A DNA stretch of 64,000 nt from Streptomyces sp. CB02400 (GTDB lineage: Bacteria > Actinomycetota > Actinomycetes > Streptomycetales > Streptomycetaceae). The translations under genes and the position numbers were made by a program. Within the stretch, counting starts at the first letter, position 1, and each line of letters opens with the position of its first letter. This document shows, piece after piece, positions 25,112 through 32,953 of this stretch. The stretch covers positions 1-64,000 of the forward strand of contig NZ_LIWB01000020.1 in the NCBI RefSeq assembly GCF_001905725.1. Reading direction: 5' to 3'. The notes under the pieces are model-generated. The model made no database searches, was not told where the DNA came from, and worked only from the letters and a program-made list of their open reading frames with translations.

Positions 25112-25885
25112 TTGAGCGGTTCGGGCGGAGGAGTCTCACCGGGTCGGCGGTGGGGTGAAGTGGCGGCCGTGGTCTCGGCGATCACCGCGGTCGCCGGTCT
25201 GCTGCTGGCGCTCTTCGGGGTCCCGCTGATCGGCGGCTCCGCCGCCAACCGGAGCGTCGCGGACGACGTCGGGGCCGCTGCCGTACCGGCCCCCACCACG
25301 TCGGCTCCCACCACGCCGCCGAGCACCCGGGCAGCCGGGGATGACGAACCCGGGCCCTCCGGACCGCCGAGCACCCGGGCCGGAAGCGACGGCCCCGGAC
25401 CCTCCGCCCCGCCCCCGCCCGAGGGCTGGCACCGGGTCGACGAACCCGGCCTGACCGTCTCCTTCGCGCTGCCGGACGGCTGGGTCCGGCAGCCGGCCAG
25501 TGGGATCCAGAGCACCTGGCGCTCCCCCGACGGCACGTACGACCTGAGCGTCAAGCGGGACACCTCGTACGGGCCGACCGCCCGGGCCGCCTCGGCCGGG
25601 CAGCTCGACTGGTACCGCATCGCCTCCGAGTCGTCGATGGACGGCCTCGAGGTCGTCCACCACACCACGCGGCAGAACGGCCGGGACGCGATCTGGCTGG
25701 AGATGGACTACCACTACGTGGGACAGAGCGAACCGCGCAAACGCCTGGAGGTGTTCGTCGCGGGCAAGGCGGGCCAGGTGTACCAGCTCCTGGTCGACAC
25801 GACGGCGACCCGGCAACGTCTCGCCGAACAGCGGCGGTTGTTCACCACCGCCCGCTCCCACCTCCTGATCGACACGGCCGCCTGA
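25112..25885 (+). CDS. Membrane-anchored protein, unknown function
   Basis: About 257 aa. The start is uncertain: TTG 25112 has GGGGGGACA just ahead; GTG 25085 is an alternative and the frame is open to 24962. A single membrane helix (VAAVVSAITAVAGLLLALFG) near residue 20 is followed by a Pro/Thr/Ser/Gly-rich extracellular linker with a repeated PPSTRA motif (residues about 70-105). A folded C-terminal domain of about 150 residues follows (GWHRVDEPGLTVSFALPDGW, LEVFVAGKAGQVYQLLVDTT). The architecture resembles extracytoplasmic domains of actinobacterial kinases and lipoproteins, but no kinase domain is present. Next to the bgl/ceb operon without obvious link. Confidence 0.6.
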   Translation: MSGSGGGVSPGRRWGEVAAVVSAITAVAGLLLALFGVPLIGGSAANRSVADDVGAAAVPAPTTSAPTTPPSTRAAGDDEPGPSGPPSTRAGSDGPGPSAPPPPEGWHRVDEPGLTVSFALPDGWVRQPASGIQSTWRSPDGTYDLSVKRDTSYGPTARAASAGQLDWYRIASESSMDGLEVVHHTTRQNGRDAIWLEMDYHYVGQSEPRKRLEVFVAGKAGQVYQLLVDTTATRQRLAEQRRLFTTARSHLLIDTAA

Positions 25886-25900
25886 GGAACCGGCCCGCCC

Positions 25901-25932
25901 CGGGGGGACCGGTGCGTGGACCGGTCCCCCCG
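25901..25932. terminator. 13-bp hairpin between convergent genes
   Basis: Perfect arms 25901-25913 and 25920-25932 with a 6-nt loop, just after the anchored protein's stop and 137 bp from the bglC stop. Confidence 0.75.
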
Positions 25933-26068
25933 TTCCGGCGGCGCCACCGGATTCCCCCCGTCACCGGGGTGCCGCCCGCCCGCCTACTGTGCCGCACCAG
26001 GGGCCACTCGGTCCTCGGCACGCAGCGCAGTGGTCATCGGCATGGCGTGCACCACCGCGCCCTTCCGG

Positions 26069-27505
26069 TCAGGCGCCGGGCAGGATGCCGGTGCGGGCCA
26101 CCTCGGAGTACCAGCGGGCGCTGGCCTTGGGGATGCGGGTGCCGGTCGGGTAGTCCACGTAGACGGCGCCGAACCGCTTGCCGTAGCCGTGGGCCCACTC
26201 GAAGTTGTCCAGCAGCGACCAGAGGAAGTAGCCGCGCACGTCCGAGCCGTCGACGATGGCCCGATGCACGGCGGCCAGGTGGCCGCGCACATAGTCGATC
26301 CGGGCGGGGTCGTTGACGTTCCCGGAGGGGTCGGCGTAGTCGTCGAAGGCCGCGCCGTTCTCGGTGATGACCAGGGGCAGCTTCGGGAAGTCGGACGACA
26401 GGCGGCGCAGCAGGTCGTACAGGCCGGTGGGGTCGACGGCCCAGCCCATGGCGGTGGTGTCGCCGGGCGGCTGGTGGAAGGCGACCCGGTCGGCGCCCGG
26501 CCAGGGGCTGTGGGCGCTGTTGCCGTGTCCGTCGGAGTTGTGGGTGCCGGTGCCGTCGGCCTCGGAGACGACGGTGGGCGAGTAGTAGTTGACGCCGAGG
26601 AAGTCCAGCGGCTGGTGGATCTGTTCGAGGTCGCCGTCGCGGACGAAGGACCAGTCGGTCAGTGCCGCGGTGTCCTTGAGGAGGTCCTCCGGGTAGGCGC
26701 CCTGCAGCATCGGGCCGGTGAAGACCCGGTTGGCGAGCGCGTCGATCCGGCGGACCGCGTCGGCGTCGGCGTCGCTGTCGGTGAGCGGGCGGACGTGGTG
26801 GATGTTGAGGGTGACCGAGCACCGGGCTGCGGCGGGAAGGCGGTCGCGCAGCGCCTGGACGGCCAGGCCGTGGCCCAGGTTGAGGTGGTGGGCGGCGCGC
26901 AGCGCGGCGACCGGGTCGGTGCGGCCGGGGGCGTGCACGCCGGAGCCGTAGCCGAGGAAGGAGCTGCACCAGGGCTCGTTGAGCGTCGTCCAGGTCTTCA
27001 CCCGGTCGCCGAGGGCGTCCGCGGCGAGGGCCGCGTACTCGGCGAACCGCTCGGCCGTGGCGCGCTCCGGCCAGCCGCCGGCGTCCTCCAGCTCCTGCGG
27101 GAGGTCCCAGTGGTAGAGGGTGGCGACGGGCTGGATGCCCTTGTCCAGCAGGTCGTCGACGAGGCGCCGGTAGAAGTCCAGGCCCTTCTGCACGGCGGGA
27201 CCGCGGCCGGTGGGCTGGATCCGGGGCCAGGCCAGGGAGAACCGGTAGGCGCCCAGGCCGAGTTCGGCCATGAGGGCGACGTCCTCGCGCCAGCGGTGGT
27301 AGTGGTCGGTGGCGATGTCACCGGTGTCGCCGTTGCGGACCCGGCCCGGGGTGCGGGCGTAGGTGTCCCAGATGGACGGCGTACGGCCGTCCTCGGCGGC
27401 GGCCCCCTCGATCTGGTAGGAGGCGGTGGCGGAGCCCCAGAGGAAGCCCTTGGGGAAGGTACGGGCGGCGTCCGGGGCGGACGCGGTCTGCTGTGCGGTG
27501 ACCAC
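26069..27505 (-). CDS. bglC: GH1 beta-glucosidase BglC
   Basis: 478 aa cytosolic family 1 glycosidase. Start GTG 27505 with AAAGGA ahead. The GH1 barrel begins at FPKGFLWGSATASYQIEGA (residues 17-35). The acid/base E177 is in TLNEPW and the nucleophile E382 is in VITENGAAF. The C-terminal WSLLDNFEWAHGYGKRFG loop binds the glycone. It hydrolyses cellobiose and short cello-oligosaccharides taken up by CebEFG. Last gene of the operon, 59 bp after cebG. The order cebE-cebF-cebG-bglC and divergent cebR is the standard streptomycete arrangement. Confidence 0.93.
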   Translation of the reverse strand: MVTAQQTASAPDAARTFPKGFLWGSATASYQIEGAAAEDGRTPSIWDTYARTPGRVRNGDTGDIATDHYHRWREDVALMAELGLGAYRFSLAWPRIQPTGRGPAVQKGLDFYRRLVDDLLDKGIQPVATLYHWDLPQELEDAGGWPERATAERFAEYAALAADALGDRVKTWTTLNEPWCSSFLGYGSGVHAPGRTDPVAALRAAHHLNLGHGLAVQALRDRLPAAARCSVTLNIHHVRPLTDSDADADAVRRIDALANRVFTGPMLQGAYPEDLLKDTAALTDWSFVRDGDLEQIHQPLDFLGVNYYSPTVVSEADGTGTHNSDGHGNSAHSPWPGADRVAFHQPPGDTTAMGWAVDPTGLYDLLRRLSSDFPKLPLVITENGAAFDDYADPSGNVNDPARIDYVRGHLAAVHRAIVDGSDVRGYFLWSLLDNFEWAHGYGKRFGAVYVDYPTGTRIPKASARWYSEVARTGILPGA

Positions 27506-27564
27506 GTAAGTCCTTTCGGGGTGAGGGGATTCCGCAGGCGAAGGCCTGGCGGAGCGGGTGCGGG

Positions 27565-28488
27565 TCAGCCCTTGACGGCGCCGGCCATGATGCCGCTGAC
27601 GATCTGGCGGCCGAAGACGATGAACATCGCCAGCAGCGGCAGCGTGCCGAGCAGCGCGCCCGCCATGATCAGCGACTGGTCGCGGACATAACCCGCGCTG
27701 AGCTGGGTGAGGGCGACGGGGACGGTCGGGTTGGTCATGTCGAGCACCACGAACGGCCAGAAGAAGTCGTTCCACGCGTGCACGAACGTGATCATGAACA
27801 GGACGGCCATCGCGGGCCGCGCCACGGGCAGCACGATGCTCCAGAAGATGCGCAGCGAGTGCGCCCCGTCCACGCGTCCGGCCTCGACGAGTTCGTCGGG
27901 CAGCGCCTCGGACAGGTACTGCCGCATGAAGAACACGCCGACGGCGCTCACCAGCGTGGGGAAGATGACGGCGGGCAACTGCTGCGACCAGCCCAGCTCG
28001 GACATCATCATGAACAGCGGTACGACGCCGAGCTGCGGCGGCACCATCATGGTGCCGATGACCAGCATGAGCAGGATGTTGCGGCCCTTGAACCGCAGTT
28101 TGGCGAAGGCGAATCCGGCCAGCGTCGCGAACATCACCGTGGACAGGGCGATCACCCCGGCCACGATCAGGCTGTTGACCATGGCCTTGCCCATCGCCGC
28201 CTCGTCCCAGGCCCGGGCGAGGTTGCTGAACAGGTTCGGGCCGGGCAGGAACGGCGGCGGGGTCTGGCTGACCCGGGTGTTGTCGGTGGAGGCCGCCACC
28301 ATCGTCCAGTACAGCGGGAAGATCGACAGTACCGCCATGACGACGAGCAGGACGTAGGCGAGCGGGCCGGCGTGGTGCTGGCGGCCGGCGCCCTGGCGCA
28401 GCAGCCGGCGGCCGCCGCGGCCGGCCGGCTTCTCGACGGGGGTCCGGACCGGGGGCTCCGTCCGGACCGGGAGGCTGTTGGTGGTCAT
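27565..28488 (-). CDS. cebG: Cellobiose ABC permease CebG
   Basis: 307 aa MalG-type permease. An unusual charged, Pro/Arg-rich N-terminus of about 42 residues precedes six helices, the first at PLAYVLLVVMAVLSIFPLYW. EAA loop: EAGRVDGAHSLRIFWSIVLP. It forms the channel with CebF and imports cellobiose or cellotriose delivered by CebE. It starts 12 bp after cebF, so the two are co-transcribed. No ATPase subunit in the operon; MsiK, encoded elsewhere, energises this transporter in studied streptomycetes. Confidence 0.9.
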   Translation of the reverse strand: MTTNSLPVRTEPPVRTPVEKPAGRGGRRLLRQGAGRQHHAGPLAYVLLVVMAVLSIFPLYWTMVAASTDNTRVSQTPPPFLPGPNLFSNLARAWDEAAMGKAMVNSLIVAGVIALSTVMFATLAGFAFAKLRFKGRNILLMLVIGTMMVPPQLGVVPLFMMMSELGWSQQLPAVIFPTLVSAVGVFFMRQYLSEALPDELVEAGRVDGAHSLRIFWSIVLPVARPAMAVLFMITFVHAWNDFFWPFVVLDMTNPTVPVALTQLSAGYVRDQSLIMAGALLGTLPLLAMFIVFGRQIVSGIMAGAVKG

Positions 28489-28500
28489 GGTGACTCCAGG

Positions 28501-29496
28501 TCAGGACGTACGGGAGCGCAGGCGCTTGATCAGGCGCTGCGCCACGAAGGCGAGGACGAGCAGCATGAACATCGCCCAGGCGACGGTCGCCGAGCGGCCC
28601 ATCTGGTAGTTCTTCCAGCCCTCCTCGTACAGCAGCAGGCCCAGCGTCTGGTACTGGTTGTCGGCGCCGCCGGTGACGCCGTTGGGGCCCTGGCCGAAGA
28701 TCAGCGGCTCACCGAAGAGCTGGGTGGCGCCGATGGTGGAGAGCACGATGGTGAAGACGATGGTGGAGCGGATGCCGGGGACGGTGACGTGGGTGAACTG
28801 CTTCCACCGGGACGCTCCGTCGATGGACGCCGCCTCGTACCGCTCGGCCGGGATGGCCTGCATGGCGGCCAGGTAGAGCAGCGCGTTGTAGCCGGTCCAG
28901 CGCCAGATGACGATGGTGGAGATCGCCACCTGGGCGGGCCACTTGTCGGACTCCCAGTGCACCGGGTCGATGCCGACCGAGCCGAGCGCCCAGTTGATCA
29001 TGCCGAAGTCACGCTCGAAGATCATGGTGAAGACGAGCGCGGCGGCGGCGACCGAGGTGGCGTACGGGACCAGCGAGGCGACGCGGAAGAACAGCGAGGC
29101 GCGCATCCGGTAGTTGAGCAGGTGCGCCAGGCCGAGCGCCATCATCAGCTGCGGCACCGTGGAGATGACGCCGATGGTGATGGTGTTCTGCAGCGCGTTC
29201 CAGAACCGTGAGTCGCCCCAGAGTTCGACGTAGTTGTCGAACGCCACCCACTCCATGACGTCGAGGGTGGCCAGCTCCACGTCGTGCAGGGAGATCCACG
29301 AGGTGTAGACGAGGGGGTAGAAGCTGAACGCGGCGAAGACGACGAAGAACGGCGCGACGAACGCGTACGGCGCGCCCTTGACGTCCAGCCGGTGCAGCCA
29401 TGCGCCGCGCCGGCGGGCGGTCTTCCCGCCGCCCGTGGCGCCGGGCGGGGCCGGCGGCTCCTCGCCGGTCAGGGCCTTGGTGGTGGAGGTGGCCAC
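28501..29496 (-). CDS. cebF: Cellobiose ABC permease CebF
   Basis: 331 aa MalF-type permease. After a Gly/Pro/Arg-rich cytoplasmic tail of about 40 residues, six membrane helices begin at PYAFVAPFFVVFAAFSFYPL. The EAA loop is EAASIDGASRWKQFTHVTVP, followed by the family-typical FGEPLIFGQGPNG. Start ATG 29496 with GGAAGGAAAA ahead. It is separated from cebE by 297 bp containing a stem-loop, which probably reduces permease expression relative to the binding protein. Confidence 0.9.
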   Translation of the reverse strand: MATSTTKALTGEEPPAPPGATGGGKTARRRGAWLHRLDVKGAPYAFVAPFFVVFAAFSFYPLVYTSWISLHDVELATLDVMEWVAFDNYVELWGDSRFWNALQNTITIGVISTVPQLMMALGLAHLLNYRMRASLFFRVASLVPYATSVAAAALVFTMIFERDFGMINWALGSVGIDPVHWESDKWPAQVAISTIVIWRWTGYNALLYLAAMQAIPAERYEAASIDGASRWKQFTHVTVPGIRSTIVFTIVLSTIGATQLFGEPLIFGQGPNGVTGGADNQYQTLGLLLYEEGWKNYQMGRSATVAWAMFMLLVLAFVAQRLIKRLRSRTS

Positions 29497-29642
29497 CGGA
29501 CTTTTCCTTCCTGAGAGCGGATGTGTGAGGCGGGGCCCGGGCCCGTCGGCGGGAGGCCGGGGCTGTCGTCGGGCTGTCGTCGGGCTTCCGTCGGCCGCCC
29601 GTGGGGCGGGCCTTGCGGCGTCAGGTGCGTGCTCTCGGCGTG

Positions 29643-29687
29643 CCGGGCCCTGAGCCCTGTACCGGACGTACTCGGGTCAGGGCCCGG
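29643..29687. terminator. Intra-operon hairpin between cebE and cebF
   Basis: An 11-bp perfect stem (29643-29653 with 29677-29687) plus further pairing inside the loop. A second short hairpin GGGCCC-GAC-GGGCCC lies at 29757-29771, and tandem GGCTGTCGTC repeats near 29560-29585. They lie 107-150 bp downstream of the cebE stop. The likely role is partial termination or 3'-end protection that gives excess binding-protein mRNA. Confidence 0.6.
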
Positions 29688-29793
29688 TGCGGCGAGTGGG
29701 AGTACCTCTCCGGGGAGCGTGCACGGCGTCGTGAGGCGGGCGGGAGTCCGACGACAGGGCCCGACGGGCCCGGGCGGGCGCGGGAGGCGTCGG

Positions 29794-31101
29794 TCAGCCG
29801 ACGGCCTTCTCGATGCGCTCCGTGGTGGTCTTCCACGCCTCGTCACGCGCGGTGCCCTGCTCGACCAGGGCCAGGCCCTGGGAGAAGGTGTCCTTGATCG
29901 TGCCGTCCTTGCGGCCGAGGACCTGCTTGTCCGGGATCTCCTGCGCGGCGGCACCGAAGATCTGGCCGATCGGCGCGTTGTCGAAGTACTCCGACTTGGC
30001 GTTCTTCACGTCGTCGGTCTGGAGCGCCTTCTCGGAGGACGGGATGTTGCCGATCTCCTTGAAGATGTGGGCCTGCTGCTCCGGCGCGGTCAGCCAGGCG
30101 ACGAGCTTCTTGGCCTCCTCCTTCACCGGGCTCTGCTCGATCACACCGAGGAAGGAGCCGCCCCAGTTGGCGCCCTTGGGCGCCCTGGCGACGTCCCACT
30201 TGCCCTTGTTGGCCTCACCGGCCTTCTCGCTGATGTGGCTGAGCATCCAGGCCGGGCACACCGCGGTCGCGAACGTGCCGTTGGCCAGGCCCGGGTCCCA
30301 ACCCGGCTGGAACTGGCGGAGCTTGGCGGTCAGGCCCTCCTCGGCGGCATCGGCGGACAGGGCCCAGGCCTCCTTGACGGCCGGGTTCTTGTCGTAGATC
30401 AGGTCGCCCTTCTCGTCGTAGTACTGCTCGGGGTAGCCGTAGACCATGGCGTTGAACAGGCCGCTGGCCGAGTCCGTGAACGCCACCTTGTCGCCCTTGA
30501 AGTCCTTCTTGAAGGTGCGGCCGACCTCGACGTACTTGCTCCAGTCGCCCTCCCACAGCTTGCCGACCTCTTCGCGGTCGGCGGGCAGGCCGGCCTGCTC
30601 GAAGTAGTCCTTGCGGTAACAGACGGCCATGGGGCCGATGTCGGTGCCCAGGCCCAGCACCTTGCCGTCCGCGGTGCTGATCTGGGACTCCTTCCAGGGC
30701 AGGAAGTGGTCGGTGCCGGCCACGTCGGAGAAGTCCGCGAACTTGTCCGCCTGGGTCTCGGTGATCTCCTTGGCCCGGCCGATCTCGATGCCCTGGATGT
30801 CCTTCAGGCCGTTGCCGGCGGCGAGGTGGGTCTGCAGCGCGGTGTAGTACGTCTGCTCGTCACCGGCGATGTCGGCCTTGATGTCGACGTTCGGGTTCTC
30901 CTTCTCGTACTGCTCGAGAAGGCCGGTCTCCTTGAGGCCCATCACGCCGTACAGGCCCATGGTGATGGTGACCTTGCCGTCCTTCTTGCCACCACCGGTG
31001 ACCGAGTCGTCGCTGCCGCCGCAGCCGACGACGAGTGCCAGCGCGCCGACGGCCGCGGCCGACGCCACCGCCTTCCTGCGCGACGAACCGTAAGTGCCCA
31101 T
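29794..31101 (-). CDS. cebE: Cellobiose-binding lipoprotein CebE
   Basis: 435 aa. ATG 31101 preceded by AGGAGGAG. Signal MGTYGSSRRKAVASAAAVGA with lipobox VVGC and lipidated C27. A Gly/Lys/Asp linker leads to the family 1 solute-binding fold (VTITMGLYGVMGLKE; IQGIEIGRAKEITE; QPGWDPGLANGTFATAVCPA). It binds cellobiose and cellotriose at the cell surface and hands them to CebFG. First gene of the operon. Two CebR-like operators lie 76-111 bp upstream of the start. A plain periplasmic-type binding protein of another oligosaccharide cannot be excluded by sequence alone, but gene order and operators agree with CebE. Confidence 0.9.
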   Translation of the reverse strand: MGTYGSSRRKAVASAAAVGALALVVGCGGSDDSVTGGGKKDGKVTITMGLYGVMGLKETGLLEQYEKENPNVDIKADIAGDEQTYYTALQTHLAAGNGLKDIQGIEIGRAKEITETQADKFADFSDVAGTDHFLPWKESQISTADGKVLGLGTDIGPMAVCYRKDYFEQAGLPADREEVGKLWEGDWSKYVEVGRTFKKDFKGDKVAFTDSASGLFNAMVYGYPEQYYDEKGDLIYDKNPAVKEAWALSADAAEEGLTAKLRQFQPGWDPGLANGTFATAVCPAWMLSHISEKAGEANKGKWDVARAPKGANWGGSFLGVIEQSPVKEEAKKLVAWLTAPEQQAHIFKEIGNIPSSEKALQTDDVKNAKSEYFDNAPIGQIFGAAAQEIPDKQVLGRKDGTIKDTFSQGLALVEQGTARDEAWKTTTERIEKAVG

Positions 31102-31176
31102 GGATCTCCTCCTAGCGACGGCGCTGACACACCGAGGTGACGAGTTCTGCGATGACTACAGCGGCTCTGATAGGGA

Positions 31177-31190
31177 TGGGAACGTACCCA
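31177..31190. promoter_or_regulatory. CebR operator 1, TGGGAACGTACCCA
   Basis: 14-bp near-palindrome matching the CebR consensus TGGGAGCGCTCCCA at 11 of 14 positions. Between the divergent cebE and cebR, 8 bp from operator 2. Confidence 0.78.
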
Positions 31191-31198
31191 TTCCGGGG

Positions 31199-31212
31199 TG
31201 GGCACGTTCCCA
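31199..31212. promoter_or_regulatory. CebR operator 2, TGGGCACGTTCCCA
   Basis: Second CebR-like site; centre-to-centre distance from operator 1 is 22 bp (two helical turns), placing both on the same DNA face. Suits cooperative repression of cebE. Confidence 0.78.
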
Positions 31213-31403
31213 CCGCGCAACGAAGACTCATGGCTGATGGATAGGTCTGTCAATAACTTGAAACCAACTTGTCGTTTCGTACCGGGCCCCGCGTCCGCCG
31301 TCCCGCCCCCGGGGGGTGCTGGACCGACGGCGGCGTCTGCAAGAATTGCCGCAGGTCATCTCCGCGGCAGGCATCGCCGCCGCGGCCGCCCAGGGGGGAG
31401 CAC

Positions 31404-32417
31404 ATGAGCGGCAACCGCCGTCCGACCATCAAAACGGTCGCGGCCCGCGCAGGCGTGGGCCGCACCACGGTCTCCCGCGTCGTCAACGGCTCGGACCTGG
31501 TCAGTGCCGACGCCCGTGCGAGGGTCCTGGCCGCGATCAAGGAGCTGAACTACGTTCCCAACTCGGTCGCCCGCGGCCTGGTGACCAACCGCACCAACGC
31601 GGTGGCCCTGGTGATCCCGGAGTCGGAGAGCCGGCTCGGTTCGGAACCGTTCTTCGCCGCGCTGATCCGCGGTGTCAGCGGCGCCCTCGCGGAGAGCCGG
31701 ACCCAGCTTCAGCTCATGCTCGTCCGCGACCAGGCCGAACGCGACCAGCTCACCGAGACGGTGGCGACGCACCGCGTGGACGGCGTCCTGCTGGTCTCCG
31801 TGCACGCCGACGACCGGCTGCCGGGCATGCTGGAGGAGATGGGACTGCCGACCGTGCTGGCCGGCCGCCGCGACGCGGGCGAACGGCTGAGCTACGTCGA
31901 CTCCGACAACGCCGGGGGCGCCACCGCGGCGGTACGGCACCTGCTGCACCGCGGCCGGACCCGGATCGCCACGATCACCGGCCCGCTGGACATGGACGTC
32001 GGCCGCAGCCGGCTCGCCGGCTGGCACACCGCGCACCGGGAGGCGGGGGTGCCCGCGGACGAACTCCTGGTCGAGGAGGGCGACTTCACCGAGGGGGGTG
32101 CCTGCCGGGCCATGTGTTCGCTACTTGAACGCGCCCCGGATCTGGACGCCGTCTTCGCCGCCTCCGACCTCATGGCGGTCGGTGCCCTGGCCGAATTGCG
32201 CCGCCGGGGGCTGCGGGTCCCCGACGACGTCGCCGTCGTCGGCTACGAGGACTCCATCCTCGCCCGTCACACCGCCCCGCCGCTGACGACCGTGCGCCAG
32301 CCGGTGGAGGAGATCGGCCGCACCATGGCCCGGATCCTCACCGGCATCACCCAGCAGGGCGGGCCCCGGCAGCAGCGGACGCTGCCCACGGAGCTGGTGG
32401 TGCGGGAGTCGTCGTAG
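31404..32417 (+). CDS. cebR: LacI-family repressor CebR
   Basis: 337 aa. ATG 31404 preceded by GGGGGGAG. The helix-turn-helix is IKTVAARAGVGRTTVSRVVN (residues 9-28), the hinge near VPNSVARGLV, and the sugar-sensing domain follows (TRIATITGPLDMDVGRSRL, DAVFAASDLMAVGALAELRR, DVAVVGYEDSILARHTAPPL). It represses the divergent cebEFG-bglC operon by binding TGGGA-type palindromes and is released by cellobiose or cellotriose in studied streptomycetes. 302 bp separate the two starts. Confidence 0.9.
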   Translation: MSGNRRPTIKTVAARAGVGRTTVSRVVNGSDLVSADARARVLAAIKELNYVPNSVARGLVTNRTNAVALVIPESESRLGSEPFFAALIRGVSGALAESRTQLQLMLVRDQAERDQLTETVATHRVDGVLLVSVHADDRLPGMLEEMGLPTVLAGRRDAGERLSYVDSDNAGGATAAVRHLLHRGRTRIATITGPLDMDVGRSRLAGWHTAHREAGVPADELLVEEGDFTEGGACRAMCSLLERAPDLDAVFAASDLMAVGALAELRRRGLRVPDDVAVVGYEDSILARHTAPPLTTVRQPVEEIGRTMARILTGITQQGGPRQQRTLPTELVVRESS

Positions 32418-32496
32418 CGGGGCCTGCGCGGAGGTGAGGGACGGGCGATGGCGGTTACCCGGGAGGTTCCAGTACCGCGATGAGGGAGAAGGAGCC

Positions 32497-32817
32497 ATGG
32501 CCCACAGGACGAGCGCCCGGGACGTGGTGAGCGCCATCAAGGACGTCGATTTCCCGGCCGGCAAGGACGACCTGGTCCAGGCGGCCAGTCGGTCGGGTGC
32601 CGCGCCGGACGTGGTCAAGGCGTTGCGCGGCATTCCCGCCGAGCAGTACGCCAATCGTGAGGAGGTGGCCCGGTCGGTGCGCGTGGACCCCGATTCCGAC
32701 CTCGGTCTGAGCCCCGCGCAGCAGGCGGAGCAGGCCCGTGCGGGCGGCAGGCGGGGTCAGTCCCAGCACCTGCGTGACGTGCCGAAACCGCCGGTGGAGG
32801 ACGAACTGGACCGCTGA
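32497..32817 (+). CDS. DUF2795 protein
   Basis: 106 aa from ATG 32497, preceded by GAGAAGGAG. The N-terminal part, TSARDVVSAIKDVDFPAGKD, followed by LVQAASRSGAAPDVVKALRG, is the DUF2795 pattern of small actinobacterial proteins. The C-terminal tail is disordered (Gln/Gly/Arg/Pro-rich). Cytosolic, function unknown. It stands alone after cebR, on the same strand, with a 79-bp gap. Confidence 0.72.
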   Translation: MAHRTSARDVVSAIKDVDFPAGKDDLVQAASRSGAAPDVVKALRGIPAEQYANREEVARSVRVDPDSDLGLSPAQQAEQARAGGRRGQSQHLRDVPKPPVEDELDR

Positions 32818-32953
32818 CCCCGGCGGACGGCGCGGGTGAGCCGTCCGGGGGTGTGAGGAGGGCGGGTGTCCTCCGGCCGTTTCCGGCTGTTTCGGACCGG
32901 CCGCTTCGGACTACCCATGCTTTGACTCCATCCCCCCATGGACGGCTCTCGAT

